A DNA stretch of 64,000 nucleotides from Candidatus Schekmanbacteria bacterium (GCA_016219965.1 JACRJM010000007.1:248001-312000); one strand, 5' to 3'; counted from the first letter of the stretch, positions 8,587 through 17,974 are shown. Made by a program: numbers and translations. Notes: a model not told the origin generated them from the letters alone.

Positions 8587-9777
8587 TTATCTCTTGTTAT
8601 CTTCTCTGACACCAATCCATTGATAGACGTTTCCAACTTTGCCTGTTCTCACTACATCATCAAGTGAGCAGAATATATCCTCAATCTCCTCGATGCTTAT
8701 ATCCCTTCCGCCAAGACCATAAATAATATTTTTCAATTTAGGACGTGAAGGAGAATCATAAAGCGCTGCAGTAATCTCAGGGAATAACGGCCCCTGCGCA
8801 CCGTAAGATACTGCCCTGTCCATCACTGCCACAGCTTTTACATTCTTCAACGCATCTCTTATCTCTTCATAAGGGAACGGGCGGTAAAGTCTTATCCTCA
8901 GCAACCCTGCCTTTACCCCTTTTTCCCTAAGCTTGTTTACAACATGCTTGCCAGTCCCTGCGGCAGAATTAAGAACGACTATTGCCACTTCAGCATCATC
9001 AAGCTTGTATTTATCTATCAATCCATAGTCGTAGCCAAATTCTTTTTTAAACTCCTTTGCCACTTCGATGACTGTTTCTTTGGAATTCCTCAAAGCATCA
9101 TCAAACTGCTTTTTGTGCTCCATGTAATAATCCTGAAGATCAAGCGGCCCATATGTCACAGGGTGATCCAGATCAAGGAGCGGAAGACGCGGTTTAAATT
9201 CGCCAATAAAGTCCTTAACTTTTTCATCTTCAAGAAGCTCGATGGACTCAATGGAATGGCTGATGATAAATCCATCAACACAGACCATTATAGGAAGCCA
9301 CACGCCTTCCCTCTGGCTTATCTTTATTGCCTGTATGACATTATGGTAAACCTCCTGAGCATTCTCGGAATAGATTTGTATCCAGCCCGAATCCCTGCAC
9401 CCCATACTGTCTGAGTGGTCGCAGTGGATGTTGATTGGCGCAGAAAGCGCGCGGTTTACGACTGTCATAACTATCGGGAGCCTCATCACCGATGCGATTG
9501 GAAGCATCTCCCACATAAGTGCGAGCCCGCATGCAGAAGTCGCCGTCATGACCCTACCTCCCGCCGCCGCCGCACCTATACAGGCGCTCATTGCACTGTG
9601 CTCGCTTTCAACAGTCACGAGCTCAGTATCAACAGCACCGTCAGCCACAAACTCCGAGAATATCTGCATTATCTCCGTTGAAGGAGTTATAGGATAGGCA
9701 GCAACTACATCCGGGTTTATCTGCCTCATACATTCAGCTACAGCCTGATTCCCTGTCATTGAAACAAGTTTTGCCAT
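8587..9777 (-). CDS. porA: 2-oxoacid:ferredoxin oxidoreductase, alpha subunit
   Basis: A 396-residue subunit providing the pyrimidine-binding half of the thiamine site and the transketolase C-terminal domain. The N-terminus (GNQAVAECMRQINPDVVAAY, then PITPSTEIMQ) and the stretch VESEHSAMSACIGAAAAGGR are diagnostic. It lies 20 bp upstream of porB and 33 bp downstream of the delta subunit gene, so the operon is compact. The product is cytoplasmic and hands electrons to ferredoxin. Confidence 0.92.
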   Translation of the reverse strand: MAKLVSMTGNQAVAECMRQINPDVVAAYPITPSTEIMQIFSEFVADGAVDTELVTVESEHSAMSACIGAAAAGGRVMTATSACGLALMWEMLPIASVMRLPIVMTVVNRALSAPINIHCDHSDSMGCRDSGWIQIYSENAQEVYHNVIQAIKISQREGVWLPIMVCVDGFIISHSIESIELLEDEKVKDFIGEFKPRLPLLDLDHPVTYGPLDLQDYYMEHKKQFDDALRNSKETVIEVAKEFKKEFGYDYGLIDKYKLDDAEVAIVVLNSAAGTGKHVVNKLREKGVKAGLLRIRLYRPFPYEEIRDALKNVKAVAVMDRAVSYGAQGPLFPEITAALYDSPSRPKLKNIIYGLGGRDISIEEIEDIFCSLDDVVRTGKVGNVYQWIGVREDNKR

Positions 9778-9810
9778 TTTATGCTCCTGAAATATCTGAA
9801 AAACAGTTTA

Positions 9811-10107
9811 TTACTTATGGAATGTTACTTCCTCTACCATCGTAATTGCATTTATCTTCGTTGGACATTCATTGGCACAGACCCCGCATCCTTTGCAGAA
9901 TCTCATATCTGCGCCTTTTACTTTTTCATTCTCAACTATTATGCAGGAATCAGGACAGCTAATCCAGCATGTAAGGCAATGGGTACATTTGTTGAAATCC
10001 CATATAGGCCTGTATGTCCTCCAACCCCCTGTCTCATATCCTTCAGCATTCCCTGCTTCCTCAATAGCACCGCCAAGAGCAAGCTCTTCTTTATTTTTTA
10101 ATGTCAT
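9811..10107 (-). CDS. porD: 2-oxoacid:ferredoxin oxidoreductase, delta subunit (2x[4Fe-4S] ferredoxin)
   Basis: A 98-residue ferredoxin subunit with two cluster motifs: cysteines 41, 44, 47, 51 (CTHCLTCWISCP) and 71, 74, 77, 81 (CKGCGVCANECP). It transfers electrons from the thiamine subunit to free ferredoxin. The ATG overlaps the gamma subunit stop by four bases (ATGA), implying coupled translation. Confidence 0.92.
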   Translation of the reverse strand: MTLKNKEELALGGAIEEAGNAEGYETGGWRTYRPIWDFNKCTHCLTCWISCPDSCIIVENEKVKGADMRFCKGCGVCANECPTKINAITMVEEVTFHK

Positions 10108-10676
10108 GCCACTTTTACCTCCGCATATGCTCTGTCAACTGCTTTAATGTTTGCCTCAACCACACTGCGTCCAAATTTTTTCCCGAAGCTCTTTTCCACC
10201 TGATACTTGACGCTGTCAACGGTTATAATATCTGTTGCACGGGCGACAACACCAAGAATGGGCATGTTCGGTATGGATCTTCCTATGGTTTCAATGGATA
10301 TTTTGGTCGCATCCACTGCGTAAACCTTAGCCTTTGGCACACCGAGTTTCTTCTTAAGCTCTTCAGGGCTTTTTTCAGTATTTATTATATATATCCCTTC
10401 GTCAGCAACCCCTTCTGTGACATTCACTGTTGCAATCAGAGTCTGGTCAATTATTATCACAATGCTCGGTGATGTCACCTGGCAGTGTATCAGGATGGGA
10501 TTCTCTGAAACTCTGTTATAGGCTTTTAATGGCGCCCCCATCCTTTCCGGCCCATACTCCGGGAATGCCTGAACATACTTGCCGCCGGCTGTTGCTGCGT
10601 CGGCAAGAGCTTTCGCCGCCGTAACAGCTCCTTGTCCTGCACGCGCGTGCCATCGGATCTCTACAAACTCGCTCAT
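10104..10676 (-). CDS. porC: 2-oxoacid:ferredoxin oxidoreductase, gamma subunit
   Basis: A 190-residue subunit of the catalytic gamma domain family, opening with VEIRWHARAGQGAVTAAKAL, the conserved N-terminal motif of these subunits. It is first of the four por genes, 34 bp downstream of recR on the same strand, so recR-ybaB-dnaX and por may be co-transcribed. The domain takes part in CoA binding and assembly in characterised enzymes. Confidence 0.91.
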   Translation of the reverse strand: MSEFVEIRWHARAGQGAVTAAKALADAATAGGKYVQAFPEYGPERMGAPLKAYNRVSENPILIHCQVTSPSIVIIIDQTLIATVNVTEGVADEGIYIINTEKSPEELKKKLGVPKAKVYAVDATKISIETIGRSIPNMPILGVVARATDIITVDSVKYQVEKSFGKKFGRSVVEANIKAVDRAYAEVKVA

Positions 10677-10710
10677 TTATCTCCTCCTCGCTATTTTTCC
10701 AAAAGAATTC

Positions 10711-11316
10711 TTAAAGAGCTCTTCTTCCTTCAAGAGCCCTCGATATAGTTATCTCATCTGCATATTCTAAATCACTGCCCACCGGAAGCCCGTGGGCAAT
10801 TCGTGTAATCTTAATGTTAAGAGGCTTTAAAATCTTGGCAAGATACATCGCCGTGGCTTCACCCTCAGAATTAAAATTAGTAGCCACAACAATCTCCTCC
10901 GGGCAGAGCTTTTTTATCCGCTCAACTAACTCCTTTATCTTTAGGTCCGCAGGGCCTACTCCGTCAAGAGGAGATATTGCCCCGCCAAGGACATGATAAA
11001 GTCCCTTAAATTCCCCTGTCTGCTCTATTGCCACAAGGTCAAGATAATTTTCAACCACGCAGATCTCCTTTGACTTCCTCTCTCCGCAACTGCATATAAC
11101 ACATACTTCCTCTTCAGTTATATTAAAACATTCCCTGCAAAATTTTATGTTCTTCTTTACTGCCTTTATACTCTCAGAAAGTCTTTCTGCTTCCTCATCG
11201 CTCATCTTCAGTATATGAAATACCAGACGGTTGGCGCTTTTCCTTCCAATACCCGGAAGTCTCATAAGGGCTGAAACAAGCTTTTCAAGAGATGGAGAAC
11301 CATATTTCATGGACAC
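10711..11316 (-). CDS. recR: Recombination mediator RecR
   Basis: A 201-residue RecR of normal length. It has the N-terminal helix-hairpin-helix (LPGIGRKSANRLVFHIL), a four-cysteine zinc finger (CRECFNITEEEVCVICSCG), a Toprim domain with VVENYLDLVAIE and the C-terminal GLPVGSDLEYADEITISRAL. It loads RecA with RecO/RecF during gap repair. The dnaX-ybaB-recR order is a widely conserved arrangement. Confidence 0.96.
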   Translation of the reverse strand: MSMKYGSPSLEKLVSALMRLPGIGRKSANRLVFHILKMSDEEAERLSESIKAVKKNIKFCRECFNITEEEVCVICSCGERKSKEICVVENYLDLVAIEQTGEFKGLYHVLGGAISPLDGVGPADLKIKELVERIKKLCPEEIVVATNFNSEGEATAMYLAKILKPLNIKITRIAHGLPVGSDLEYADEITISRALEGRRAL

Positions 11317-11320
11317 TTAA

Positions 11321-11635
11321 TCAGAATCCAGGCATGTTAAAGCCCAGTCCTCCGGTAATCTTTTTCATCTCCTCCTCCATGAGCTCCTTTGATTTGCGCA
11401 GGGCTTCATTTACGGCTGCTGTGACAAGATCCTGCAACATTTCCTGTTCTTCAGATTTTATAACATCAGGCTCAATTTTTATACTAAGTATCTCCTGTCT
11501 TCCATTAGCCTGGACAGTCACCATCCCGCCTCCGGCAGTCGCCTCCACAGTCTTATGCACAAGCTCTTCCTGGACCTTGGCCATCTGAGCCTGCATCTTC
11601 TGTGCCTGTTTTACAATCTGGTTAAAATTCTTCAT
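11321..11635 (-). CDS. ybaB: YbaB/EbfC nucleoid-associated protein
   Basis: A 104-residue DNA-binding protein of the YbaB/EbfC family. It has the N-terminal coiled helix (QAQKMQAQMAKVQEELVHKT), the central AGGGMVTVQANGRQEI sheet and the C-terminal helix ending with a short Gly/Met-rich tail. It sits 20 bp downstream of dnaX and 4 bp upstream of recR, its usual neighbours. Confidence 0.94.
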   Translation of the reverse strand: MKNFNQIVKQAQKMQAQMAKVQEELVHKTVEATAGGGMVTVQANGRQEILSIKIEPDVIKSEEQEMLQDLVTAAVNEALRKSKELMEEEMKKITGGLGFNMPGF

Positions 11636-11655
11636 ATTATAATGCCCCCGTATAA

Positions 11656-13383
11656 TTATTTGTTAGCTAAACTTACGTCTGTTATTCTTGCCGGAAGGAG
11701 TTCAAGAATCTCGCTGACAACCTCGTCTTTCATAGCACGCTTAAGGAGAGCTTCCCTCTCGTCGCTTGTAATCGTTTCTTTTTTATAACTACCATTTTCA
11801 TCATCTTTTTCAAGCTCTACTTTTAGCTCAATATCTTTCCCGAAAGATTCTGTCACAGATTCCTTAAGGATATTCAGGTTGTCACCCATCCGTACCATGC
11901 TTAAAGTGAATTCATCGCCAAGAAAAACTTGCAGTACTTTTCCATCTATAGTTTTCCTGCAGCCATTTGCAAATATGCTTTTTAGAAGAATGGATTTTTC
12001 ATCCAGAACTTTTAAAAATTCATTCCAGCGGCCTTCAAAGTTTTCACCGCCAGATTTTATCCCTTTAGATGTATAGGCAGACGCAGCTGTCTTTTCTTTC
12101 ACTTCTTTCGCTGAAAAATCCTTCTGCTCCGGGCTTGGATAATCTGAAGTTTTTTTAGAAAGTGCGGAGTGCTCTGATGTGCCAATTGATGCACCAGTTG
12201 TTATTGCTGAAGAACGAAATTCTCCTCCACCCGTACTTCCGCTAAACTTATTAATTTTATCAATTATATCATCCAGAGGAATAAGAAACTTTGCTCTCAT
12301 GCACTTTAGAAGAGAAACTTCAAGGATCAGCGAGGGATTGTCTGCGCGCTTTACGCTCTTACAGCAGTCAAAGAAAAGGTTAAATAACATAAGCCATTCA
12401 TCAAAATTTCTTTTTGCTGAGAGCTCCAGCTTTCTCTCATATCCCGGCAGATCGGATGTAGTTTTACCCTTCTCTGCAGATATGACCATGAGATCCCTTA
12501 AATACTGAAGCAGGGATTCGCAGAAAAAATTAACATCATATCCCCTTAAAATAAGTTCAGAGGAAAGTTTCACTATCCCTGTCGCATTCCCCTCAATGAT
12601 TGCTTCAACCACATCACTGATAAATTTCGTATCAACTATCCCTAAAATCTCCTGGACTCCTGCAGCCGTTATCTTTTTATCTTCCGAGAAGGAGATTATG
12701 CTTTCAAAAACTGAGAGTGCATCACGTACACTTCCGGCAGCAACACGGGAAAGGAGCTTTAATCCTTCTTCGTCGATACTGATCTTCTCTTCTCCTGCAA
12801 TCTTTGAAAGAAAAGCTATTATGGCATCATCGGAGAGTGTCCTGAAATCATAGCGCTGGCACCTTGAAAGTATGGTGGCAGGCAGTTTGTGCGGCTCTGT
12901 TGTGGCAAGGATGAATTTCACATGTGGCGGCGGCTCTTCAAGCGTTTTAAGAAGCGCATTGAAAGCTTCGGTCGTAAGCATGTGGACTTCGTCTATAATG
13001 TAAACCTTGAAGCGCGATGAAGTGGGGGAGAACCCGACTTTCTCACGAAGCTCCCTTATTTCCCCTATCCTTCTGTTAGAGGCTCCGTCAATCTCTATAA
13101 CATCAAGAGCATTCCCTGCAGAAATGGACACACAGTTAGGGCAGACATTGCATGGCTCCTCTGCCGGGCCATTGTCACAGTTTAAAGCCTTTGCAAGGAT
13201 GCGGGCACAGGTGGTCTTTCCAACACCCCGCGTTCCTGAAAAGAGAAAGGCATGTGCTATCCTTCCCGACTTCAGTGCATTTTTAATGGTGTTGGTTATA
13301 TGCTCCTGCCCAACTACATCTGCAAATTTTTGGGGTCTTTTTTTCCTTGCAAGAACAAGGTAACTTTTCTCTGATATATCCAT
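11656..13383 (-). CDS. dnaX: DNA polymerase III subunit gamma/tau
   Basis: Clamp-loader ATPase of 575 residues. The Walker A motif is GTRGVGKTT, the zinc module is CDNGPAEEPCNVCPNC, and the DEVH box and sensor-1 region (ILATTEPHKLPATILSRCQR) are intact. The C-terminal third is the less conserved tau part. An A7 run on the coding strand (forward 12150-12156, codon about 410) lies where slippage in either direction would end translation after about 18-30 codons, giving a gamma-sized product of about 430-440 residues. Whether slippage occurs cannot be seen from sequence. Confidence 0.95.
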   Translation of the reverse strand: MDISEKSYLVLARKKRPQKFADVVGQEHITNTIKNALKSGRIAHAFLFSGTRGVGKTTCARILAKALNCDNGPAEEPCNVCPNCVSISAGNALDVIEIDGASNRRIGEIRELREKVGFSPTSSRFKVYIIDEVHMLTTEAFNALLKTLEEPPPHVKFILATTEPHKLPATILSRCQRYDFRTLSDDAIIAFLSKIAGEEKISIDEEGLKLLSRVAAGSVRDALSVFESIISFSEDKKITAAGVQEILGIVDTKFISDVVEAIIEGNATGIVKLSSELILRGYDVNFFCESLLQYLRDLMVISAEKGKTTSDLPGYERKLELSAKRNFDEWLMLFNLFFDCCKSVKRADNPSLILEVSLLKCMRAKFLIPLDDIIDKINKFSGSTGGGEFRSSAITTGASIGTSEHSALSKKTSDYPSPEQKDFSAKEVKEKTAASAYTSKGIKSGGENFEGRWNEFLKVLDEKSILLKSIFANGCRKTIDGKVLQVFLGDEFTLSMVRMGDNLNILKESVTESFGKDIELKVELEKDDENGSYKKETITSDEREALLKRAMKDEVVSEILELLPARITDVSLANK

Positions 13384-13455
13384 TTATAATAAGTTAATAA
13401 GAGGTGAATTATGCTTTCACAGCAGATGAAAAAATGCAAGCAGAAAAGCTTTTTT

Positions 13456-14460
13456 TTACCTGTTGTTCCTTGCCCACTTTCGAGCAAGTTTGATTGCAAA
13501 AAGCAGACTTCCCGGATCTGCCTTCCCCTTGCCTGCAATATCAAAGGCAGTGCCATGGTCAACGGATGTCCTGATGATTGGAAGACCGAGCGAGATGTTT
13601 ACCCCTTTCCCAAAACAGTGAAGTTTAAGAGGCCCCATCCCCTGATCATGATACATTGCCACAACCACATCAAACTCACCTCCAACTGTGCGGGCAAAAA
13701 GTGTGTCAGCGCTGTAAGGCCCGAAAACTTTTTGACCTGATTTAACCGCCTCATCTACGGCAGGCTTGATTTCTTTTCCCTCTTCATCACCGAATATTCC
13801 CCCTTCTCCGCCGTGGGGGTTTAAAGAGCAGACTGCTATCCTTGGTTTACGTCCTTCGTAGCCTTTTAAATCATCAGAAATTATTCTGAAAGTTTCAACA
13901 AGCTTTTCTTTCTTAATCTTTGAAGGCACATCTTTCAGTCTCACATGAGTTGTCGCAAGGGCTACTTTTAATTTTCCTCCTGCAAGCATCATGACAACGC
14001 TTTTGCTCCCTGTAAGCTCCATCAAAAGCTCCGTATGCCCCGGATAATGATGGCCGGCAAGGTTTAATGACTCTTTATTTATGGGCGCAGTTACAATTGC
14101 CCCTGCTTTTCCATTCATGCAAAGTTCCACTGCTTTTTTAATATAGCGGTAAACTGCCTCGCCGTATTCCTTCTTCACAATGCCCGGGATAAGTTTGCCT
14201 GAAAGCGGAGATTCAACGTCCAGCACGTAGATGCTTCCTTTGCATGGTTTAATCTTTGCAATTTCATCTTCATTGATACTGCAAATATCTGCGCCAGTCC
14301 TGATTTTCTTATTGTAAAATCGGAGCACATCAGCACTTCCCGCAACAAAGGCAGGCAAAGCCTCTATCTTAGCAGCCTTCAATATTATCTCAGGCCCTAT
14401 CCCTGCCGGATCCCCCATTGTGATGACAAGCGGTTTTTTCTTTGAAGTTTTAAGCTTCAT
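13456..14460 (-). CDS. pdxA: 4-hydroxythreonine-4-phosphate dehydrogenase
   Basis: A 334-residue metal- and NAD-dependent enzyme of the DXP-dependent pyridoxal phosphate pathway. The opening VITMGDPAGIGPEIILKA, the GHTELLMELTG metal-site motif, NPHGGEGG and MYHDQGMGPLKLH are all conserved PdxA strings. The gene reads divergently from the neighbouring SAM hydrolase gene, with 41 bp between starts. PdxA-like paralogues act in other pathways, but the length and motifs are those of true PdxA. Confidence 0.94.
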   Translation of the reverse strand: MKLKTSKKKPLVITMGDPAGIGPEIILKAAKIEALPAFVAGSADVLRFYNKKIRTGADICSINEDEIAKIKPCKGSIYVLDVESPLSGKLIPGIVKKEYGEAVYRYIKKAVELCMNGKAGAIVTAPINKESLNLAGHHYPGHTELLMELTGSKSVVMMLAGGKLKVALATTHVRLKDVPSKIKKEKLVETFRIISDDLKGYEGRKPRIAVCSLNPHGGEGGIFGDEEGKEIKPAVDEAVKSGQKVFGPYSADTLFARTVGGEFDVVVAMYHDQGMGPLKLHCFGKGVNISLGLPIIRTSVDHGTAFDIAGKGKADPGSLLFAIKLARKWARNNR

Positions 14461-14501
14461 TTTTTACCTCATGGTATGTAAAATAGTTTATAACATAAAT
14501 C

Positions 14502-15332
14502 ATGGAAAAGTTTAAACATAAGCTTAAGAGCCCGGTAATTTCTCTTCTCACTGACTTTGGCACCCGCGATTACTTTGTCGGGACAATGAAGGGGGTAATA
14601 CTTTCAATCTACCCTGAAGCGAAAATTGTAGATATCACCCACGAAGTTTCGCCATTCAATATCATGGAAGCAGCTTTCATTCTCAAGAATTCTTATAATT
14701 ATTTTCCTGAAGGTACTGTGCATCTTGTTGTGGTTGATCCGGGTGTGGGCTCTGAGAGAGGGATAGTGATTGTCAAAAGCAGAAAATATACTTTCGTTGC
14801 ACCTGACAACGGAGTGTTGACCTACATCTATTTCACCGAAGAAGAATTTTCAATTTACCGCCTTAACGAGAAAAAAATTCTTTCAGAACAACCTGCAAGC
14901 AGAACATTCCATGGCAGAGACATAATGGCACCCATTGCGGCAAGGCTTGCTAAAGGAGAGACCCCTGAAGAATTTGGCGACCCAATAGATCGCTTCAAGG
15001 TTTTTAATTTTTATCCCTCATCCTTTCAGAAAGGCACAATAAACGGCGCAATAATATACATAGACAAGTTCGGAAACCTCATATCGAACATATCTGAAGA
15101 TTTCTTTGACCGGATGTGCACAAGAACCGGCAGAAAAAAAATTAAAATAAAATGCGGCGATCATGAAGTTTCTGATACAGTCCCTTCCTATTCTAAAGGA
15201 AAAAAGAATGCCATCTCAGCCATCTGGGCAAGTCACGGGAATCTTGAGATTTTCGTAAGAGAAGGGAATGCTTCAAAAAAACTTAAAATAAAGACAGGCG
15301 ATAAAGTTACAATAAGTTTTATCAGGAATTAA
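14502..15332 (+). CDS. SAM hydrolase (DUF62, S-adenosylmethionine hydroxide adenosyltransferase)
   Basis: A 276-residue protein of the DUF62/SAM hydroxide adenosyltransferase family, which splits SAM into adenosine and methionine; the family also includes fluorinases and chlorinases. Conserved stretches are LLTDFGTRDYFVGTMKGVI, VVDPGVGSERG, VAPDNGVLTYI and TFHGRDIMAPIAARLAKG. Halogenase relatives are rare and specialised, so the hydrolase role is the default. The 3' end overlaps the convergent fmt gene by 11 bp. Confidence 0.88.
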   Translation: MEKFKHKLKSPVISLLTDFGTRDYFVGTMKGVILSIYPEAKIVDITHEVSPFNIMEAAFILKNSYNYFPEGTVHLVVVDPGVGSERGIVIVKSRKYTFVAPDNGVLTYIYFTEEEFSIYRLNEKKILSEQPASRTFHGRDIMAPIAARLAKGETPEEFGDPIDRFKVFNFYPSSFQKGTINGAIIYIDKFGNLISNISEDFFDRMCTRTGRKKIKIKCGDHEVSDTVPSYSKGKKNAISAIWASHGNLEIFVREGNASKKLKIKTGDKVTISFIRN

Positions 15333-16254
15333 ATCTTGCAGGTAGTTTATAACCTCTCAGATACTCTCTAGCTATCATCCTTCTTTTGTTCTCAGGCTGG
15401 ACTTCAATGAGTTCAACCGCGCCGGACGATGCCTTTACGAATAGTCTTTCTTTTTCTATTAATATTTTCCCCGGCTCGCCGGCAATATCTATTTGAGCAG
15501 ATGCTGCCATCCAGATTTTGAGTTTCTCTCCATTCTCTGATCCAAACTCAGCATAAGCTCCGGGCCAGGGATTTGTACCGCGCACAAGATTCACAATATC
15601 AGTTGCATTTTTATTCCAGTCAATTTTTCCGTCTTCTTTTTTCATGATAGGTGCGAATGTAACAAGGCTCTCATCCTGCGGGACCGGATTTATTTTTCCT
15701 TCATCCCAGAGCTTCACAGTATCAGCAAGAAGTATTGCACCTTTTATTATAAGCTTTTCAAGAAGTGAACCTGTAGTATCATTTTCAAGTATCACCTCTT
15801 TTTCCTGCATTAATATATCGCCAGCATCAAGCTTTTTTACCATCAGCTGCGTTGTAATGCCTGTCTCCTTTTCACCATTTATTATCGCCCAGTTTACAGG
15901 AGCAGCCCCCCTGTACTTAGGAAGAAGAGAGGCATGAAGATTTATGCATCCTTTAGGTGGAAGCTTAAGAACGCTTTCAGGAAGTATTTTACCATAAGCT
16001 ACAACAACTATCAGGTCAGGGGAAAGTGCGGCAAGCTGACTTATAAGTGCATCGTCTTTTAACGTTTCAGGCTGGAAAACCGGTATATTATTTTCTACTG
16101 CATAAGCTTTTACCGGAGGGGCTGATACTTTCATTCCACGTCCGGCAGGCTTATCAGTCTGTGTTACAACTGCCGCTATATCAAATCCTTTCTTGCAAAG
16201 TTCTTTAAGACAGAAAAGGGAGCCTTCTGTGCTCCCCATGAAGATTATCTTCAT
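15322..16254 (-). CDS. fmt: Methionyl-tRNA formyltransferase
   Basis: A 310-residue enzyme that formylates initiator Met-tRNA. The N-terminal formyl-transfer domain has IIFMGSTEG, TQTDKPAGRGMK and the folate-site stretch INLHASLLPKYRGAAPVNWA. The C-terminal OB-like domain follows. The start ATG overlaps the upstream def stop by four bases. fmt beside def is the standard arrangement. Confidence 0.96.
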   Translation of the reverse strand: MKIIFMGSTEGSLFCLKELCKKGFDIAAVVTQTDKPAGRGMKVSAPPVKAYAVENNIPVFQPETLKDDALISQLAALSPDLIVVVAYGKILPESVLKLPPKGCINLHASLLPKYRGAAPVNWAIINGEKETGITTQLMVKKLDAGDILMQEKEVILENDTTGSLLEKLIIKGAILLADTVKLWDEGKINPVPQDESLVTFAPIMKKEDGKIDWNKNATDIVNLVRGTNPWPGAYAEFGSENGEKLKIWMAASAQIDIAGEPGKILIEKERLFVKASSGAVELIEVQPENKRRMIAREYLRGYKLPARFNS

Positions 16255-16760
16255 TTATCCTGAAGGCCTTTTCTCAGTTTCATCTTGATGAGTTCTTTCT
16301 TTATTTTGCTCACCCGGTCTATGAACAATATTCCTTCAAGATGATCGAACTCATGCTGGATTACGCGGCTCAGCAGTCCTGATGTTTCAAACTCTATCTT
16401 TTTCCCTTCAGGTGAAGTGGCTGTTACAAGTATCCTGTCAGGACGTTTTACCGCCTCAGTTATCCCCGGAACGCTTAAGCAACCTTCTTCAATAATTTCC
16501 TCACCATCTATCATTTTAATAGAAGGATTTATAAGCTTGATAAGCTCACCCTCCTCTTCATCCCTTTTGCCTATATCGATTACCGCAACCCTGATATTTT
16601 TCCCTATCTGGGGAGCCGCAAGTCCTATACCCGGGGCATCATACATGGTTTCAGCCATATCATCGAGAAGCTTTAAAACTTCATCGGTTATATCTTTTAT
16701 CTCCACCGATGGCTTCCTGAGTTTTGGCTCCGGGTATTTCAATATTTCTATTAAAGACAT
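16251..16760 (-). CDS. def: Peptide deformylase
   Basis: A 169-residue metalloenzyme that removes the N-formyl group from nascent proteins. All three signature motifs are present: GIGLAAPQIG, EEGCLSVPG and QHEFDHLEGILFIDR. The Cys and both His residues ligate the active-site metal. It is translated just before fmt, with which it overlaps. Confidence 0.97.
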   Translation of the reverse strand: MSLIEILKYPEPKLRKPSVEIKDITDEVLKLLDDMAETMYDAPGIGLAAPQIGKNIRVAVIDIGKRDEEEGELIKLINPSIKMIDGEEIIEEGCLSVPGITEAVKRPDRILVTATSPEGKKIEFETSGLLSRVIQHEFDHLEGILFIDRVSKIKKELIKMKLRKGLQDK

Positions 16761-16774
16761 TTCCTGCTCACTCT

Positions 16775-17515
16775 TTAATTTAAGAACAAATCAATCCCTT
16801 CTTTTATATTCTGTACATTGATGCATGTATCCTTGCAATAACCAAAAGGCCGCTCATTTACAATACCGTAAACCGAAAGAGGGTAGCTGTCAATTATTCC
16901 TGAAATCAAATCCCTTTCGCATGCGACTGCAACAACCGCCCTCGGGTGAAGGCTGTTAATCACATTCCTTGCTTCAGTCCCTCCCCTCGCCATGGCAAAC
17001 CTGACCTCGTCACAGATTCCAAGCGATAAAAGTTCGTTTATCACGCACCCTCCGCACCTTATGCAGTTATCAAGACGATAAGTAAGTTTTTTGTCACATT
17101 CAGACCTCTGGAGACAGTGAGGTAAAAGTATGAGGAGCTCATGGGGAGCAACTTTGATTTTTTTTGATAGAACAAGTTTATTATTTATTTCAATCAGAAC
17201 CTGCTCAAGACGCTCCTTGGAAACCTTGAACAGTTTTCCGCACATCATTAGCATAGGAAATAAAAGCTTTATATAAATTTTCCTGAAGGCTGATGCAAAG
17301 GGGATATTGGTATCCAGAAAAATACCTGCGAGTAAGAACAACGTCATAATGCAAACGAATGTAATTCCTGATATCAACAGCATATTCAATGCAGCAAAAT
17401 ATTTTTCAAATGCAGGTGATGTAGAAAACTTAAAAATTCCCAGCGAAAGCAAAACAAGAGCAGATATCACTCCAATGCATAGCCATGAAAATAATCCTTT
17501 ATTGCTAAGCTTCAT
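16775..17515 (-). CDS. DUF116 membrane protein with cysteine-rich domain
   Basis: A 246-residue protein with two N-terminal membrane helices and a cysteine-rich cytoplasmic domain of the DUF116 family. Conserved strings are LLPHCLQRSEC, NCIRCGGCVINELL and AVACERDLISGI, with further cysteines near FGYCKDTCINV. The spacing suggests metal or Fe-S binding, but the function is unknown. DUF116 genes commonly precede def and fmt, as here (14 bp gap). Confidence 0.85.
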   Translation of the reverse strand: MKLSNKGLFSWLCIGVISALVLLSLGIFKFSTSPAFEKYFAALNMLLISGITFVCIMTLFLLAGIFLDTNIPFASAFRKIYIKLLFPMLMMCGKLFKVSKERLEQVLIEINNKLVLSKKIKVAPHELLILLPHCLQRSECDKKLTYRLDNCIRCGGCVINELLSLGICDEVRFAMARGGTEARNVINSLHPRAVVAVACERDLISGIIDSYPLSVYGIVNERPFGYCKDTCINVQNIKEGIDLFLN

Positions 17516-17576
17516 ATCGATCTTCCGAACCTCATTTGCAATACCTGCAATCCTTGTTGTTAATCCTTATACTCAT

Positions 17577-17605
17577 CAGTTATTCAAATCATTGAGGCAA
17601 GTCAA
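17577..17605 (-). promoter_or_regulatory. Candidate promoter for the DUF116-def-fmt operon
   Basis: On the minus strand TTGACT and TAACTG are separated by 17 bp, which would give an untranslated leader of about 55 bases before the DUF116 start. The -10 box is a weak match. Confidence 0.3.
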
Positions 17606-17733
17606 GGAATTGCCTATACACTGCTTCTTAAAAAAACATAAAATTAATATCTAAATATCTATATGTTAAACAATCAGTCAGCAGATATGAAGGAAAATAA
17701 AGAAATTTTTAAAAAAGTGGCAAGAAAAAAATT

Positions 17734-17773
17734 AAGGGGTACAACGCATAACTATTATGCATTAGTACCCCTT
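17734..17773 (-). terminator. Rho-independent terminator of the carbamoyltransferase cassette
   Basis: A perfect 9-bp stem (AAGGGGTAC / GTACCCCTT) encloses a second 5-bp stem (GCATA / TATGC). On the minus strand it is followed by AATTTTTTTC. It lies 21 bp beyond the DUF5989 stop. Confidence 0.85.
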
Positions 17774-17794
17774 TAAACTTAAAATCCCTCTAAC

Positions 17795-17974
17795 TTAAAA
17801 CAAAGCGTATATAAACGGAGCTACAGCAGAGCCTTCTGTAAAAACTATAAGAAGACCAAGCAGTATTAGAACAAAGACTATTGGTCCAAGCCACCATTTC
17901 TTACGCTCTTTCATAAAATACCAGAACTCAGATACTATCGATACGTTAGATTTGGCTTTTTTTACAAAATCCAT
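17795..17974 (-). CDS. DUF5989 small membrane protein
   Basis: A 59-residue protein with one membrane helix. The string FWYFMKERKKWWLGPIVFVL and the tail GSAVAPFIYALF are the hallmark of DUF5989, a family that almost always accompanies a large carbamoyltransferase. The start at 17974 is preferred because GAGGTG sits six bases upstream; in-frame ATG and GTG codons just before it overlap that site. It is the last gene of the three-gene cassette and its function is unknown. Confidence 0.85.
   Translation of the reverse strand: MDFVKKAKSNVSIVSEFWYFMKERKKWWLGPIVFVLILLGLLIVFTEGSAVAPFIYALF

Noticed and set aside
15322-15332. Overlapping 3' ends of the SAM hydrolase and fmt genes considered as a frameshift or misassembly
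   Set aside because: Both proteins end at their normal lengths; an 11-bp convergent overlap is unremarkable.
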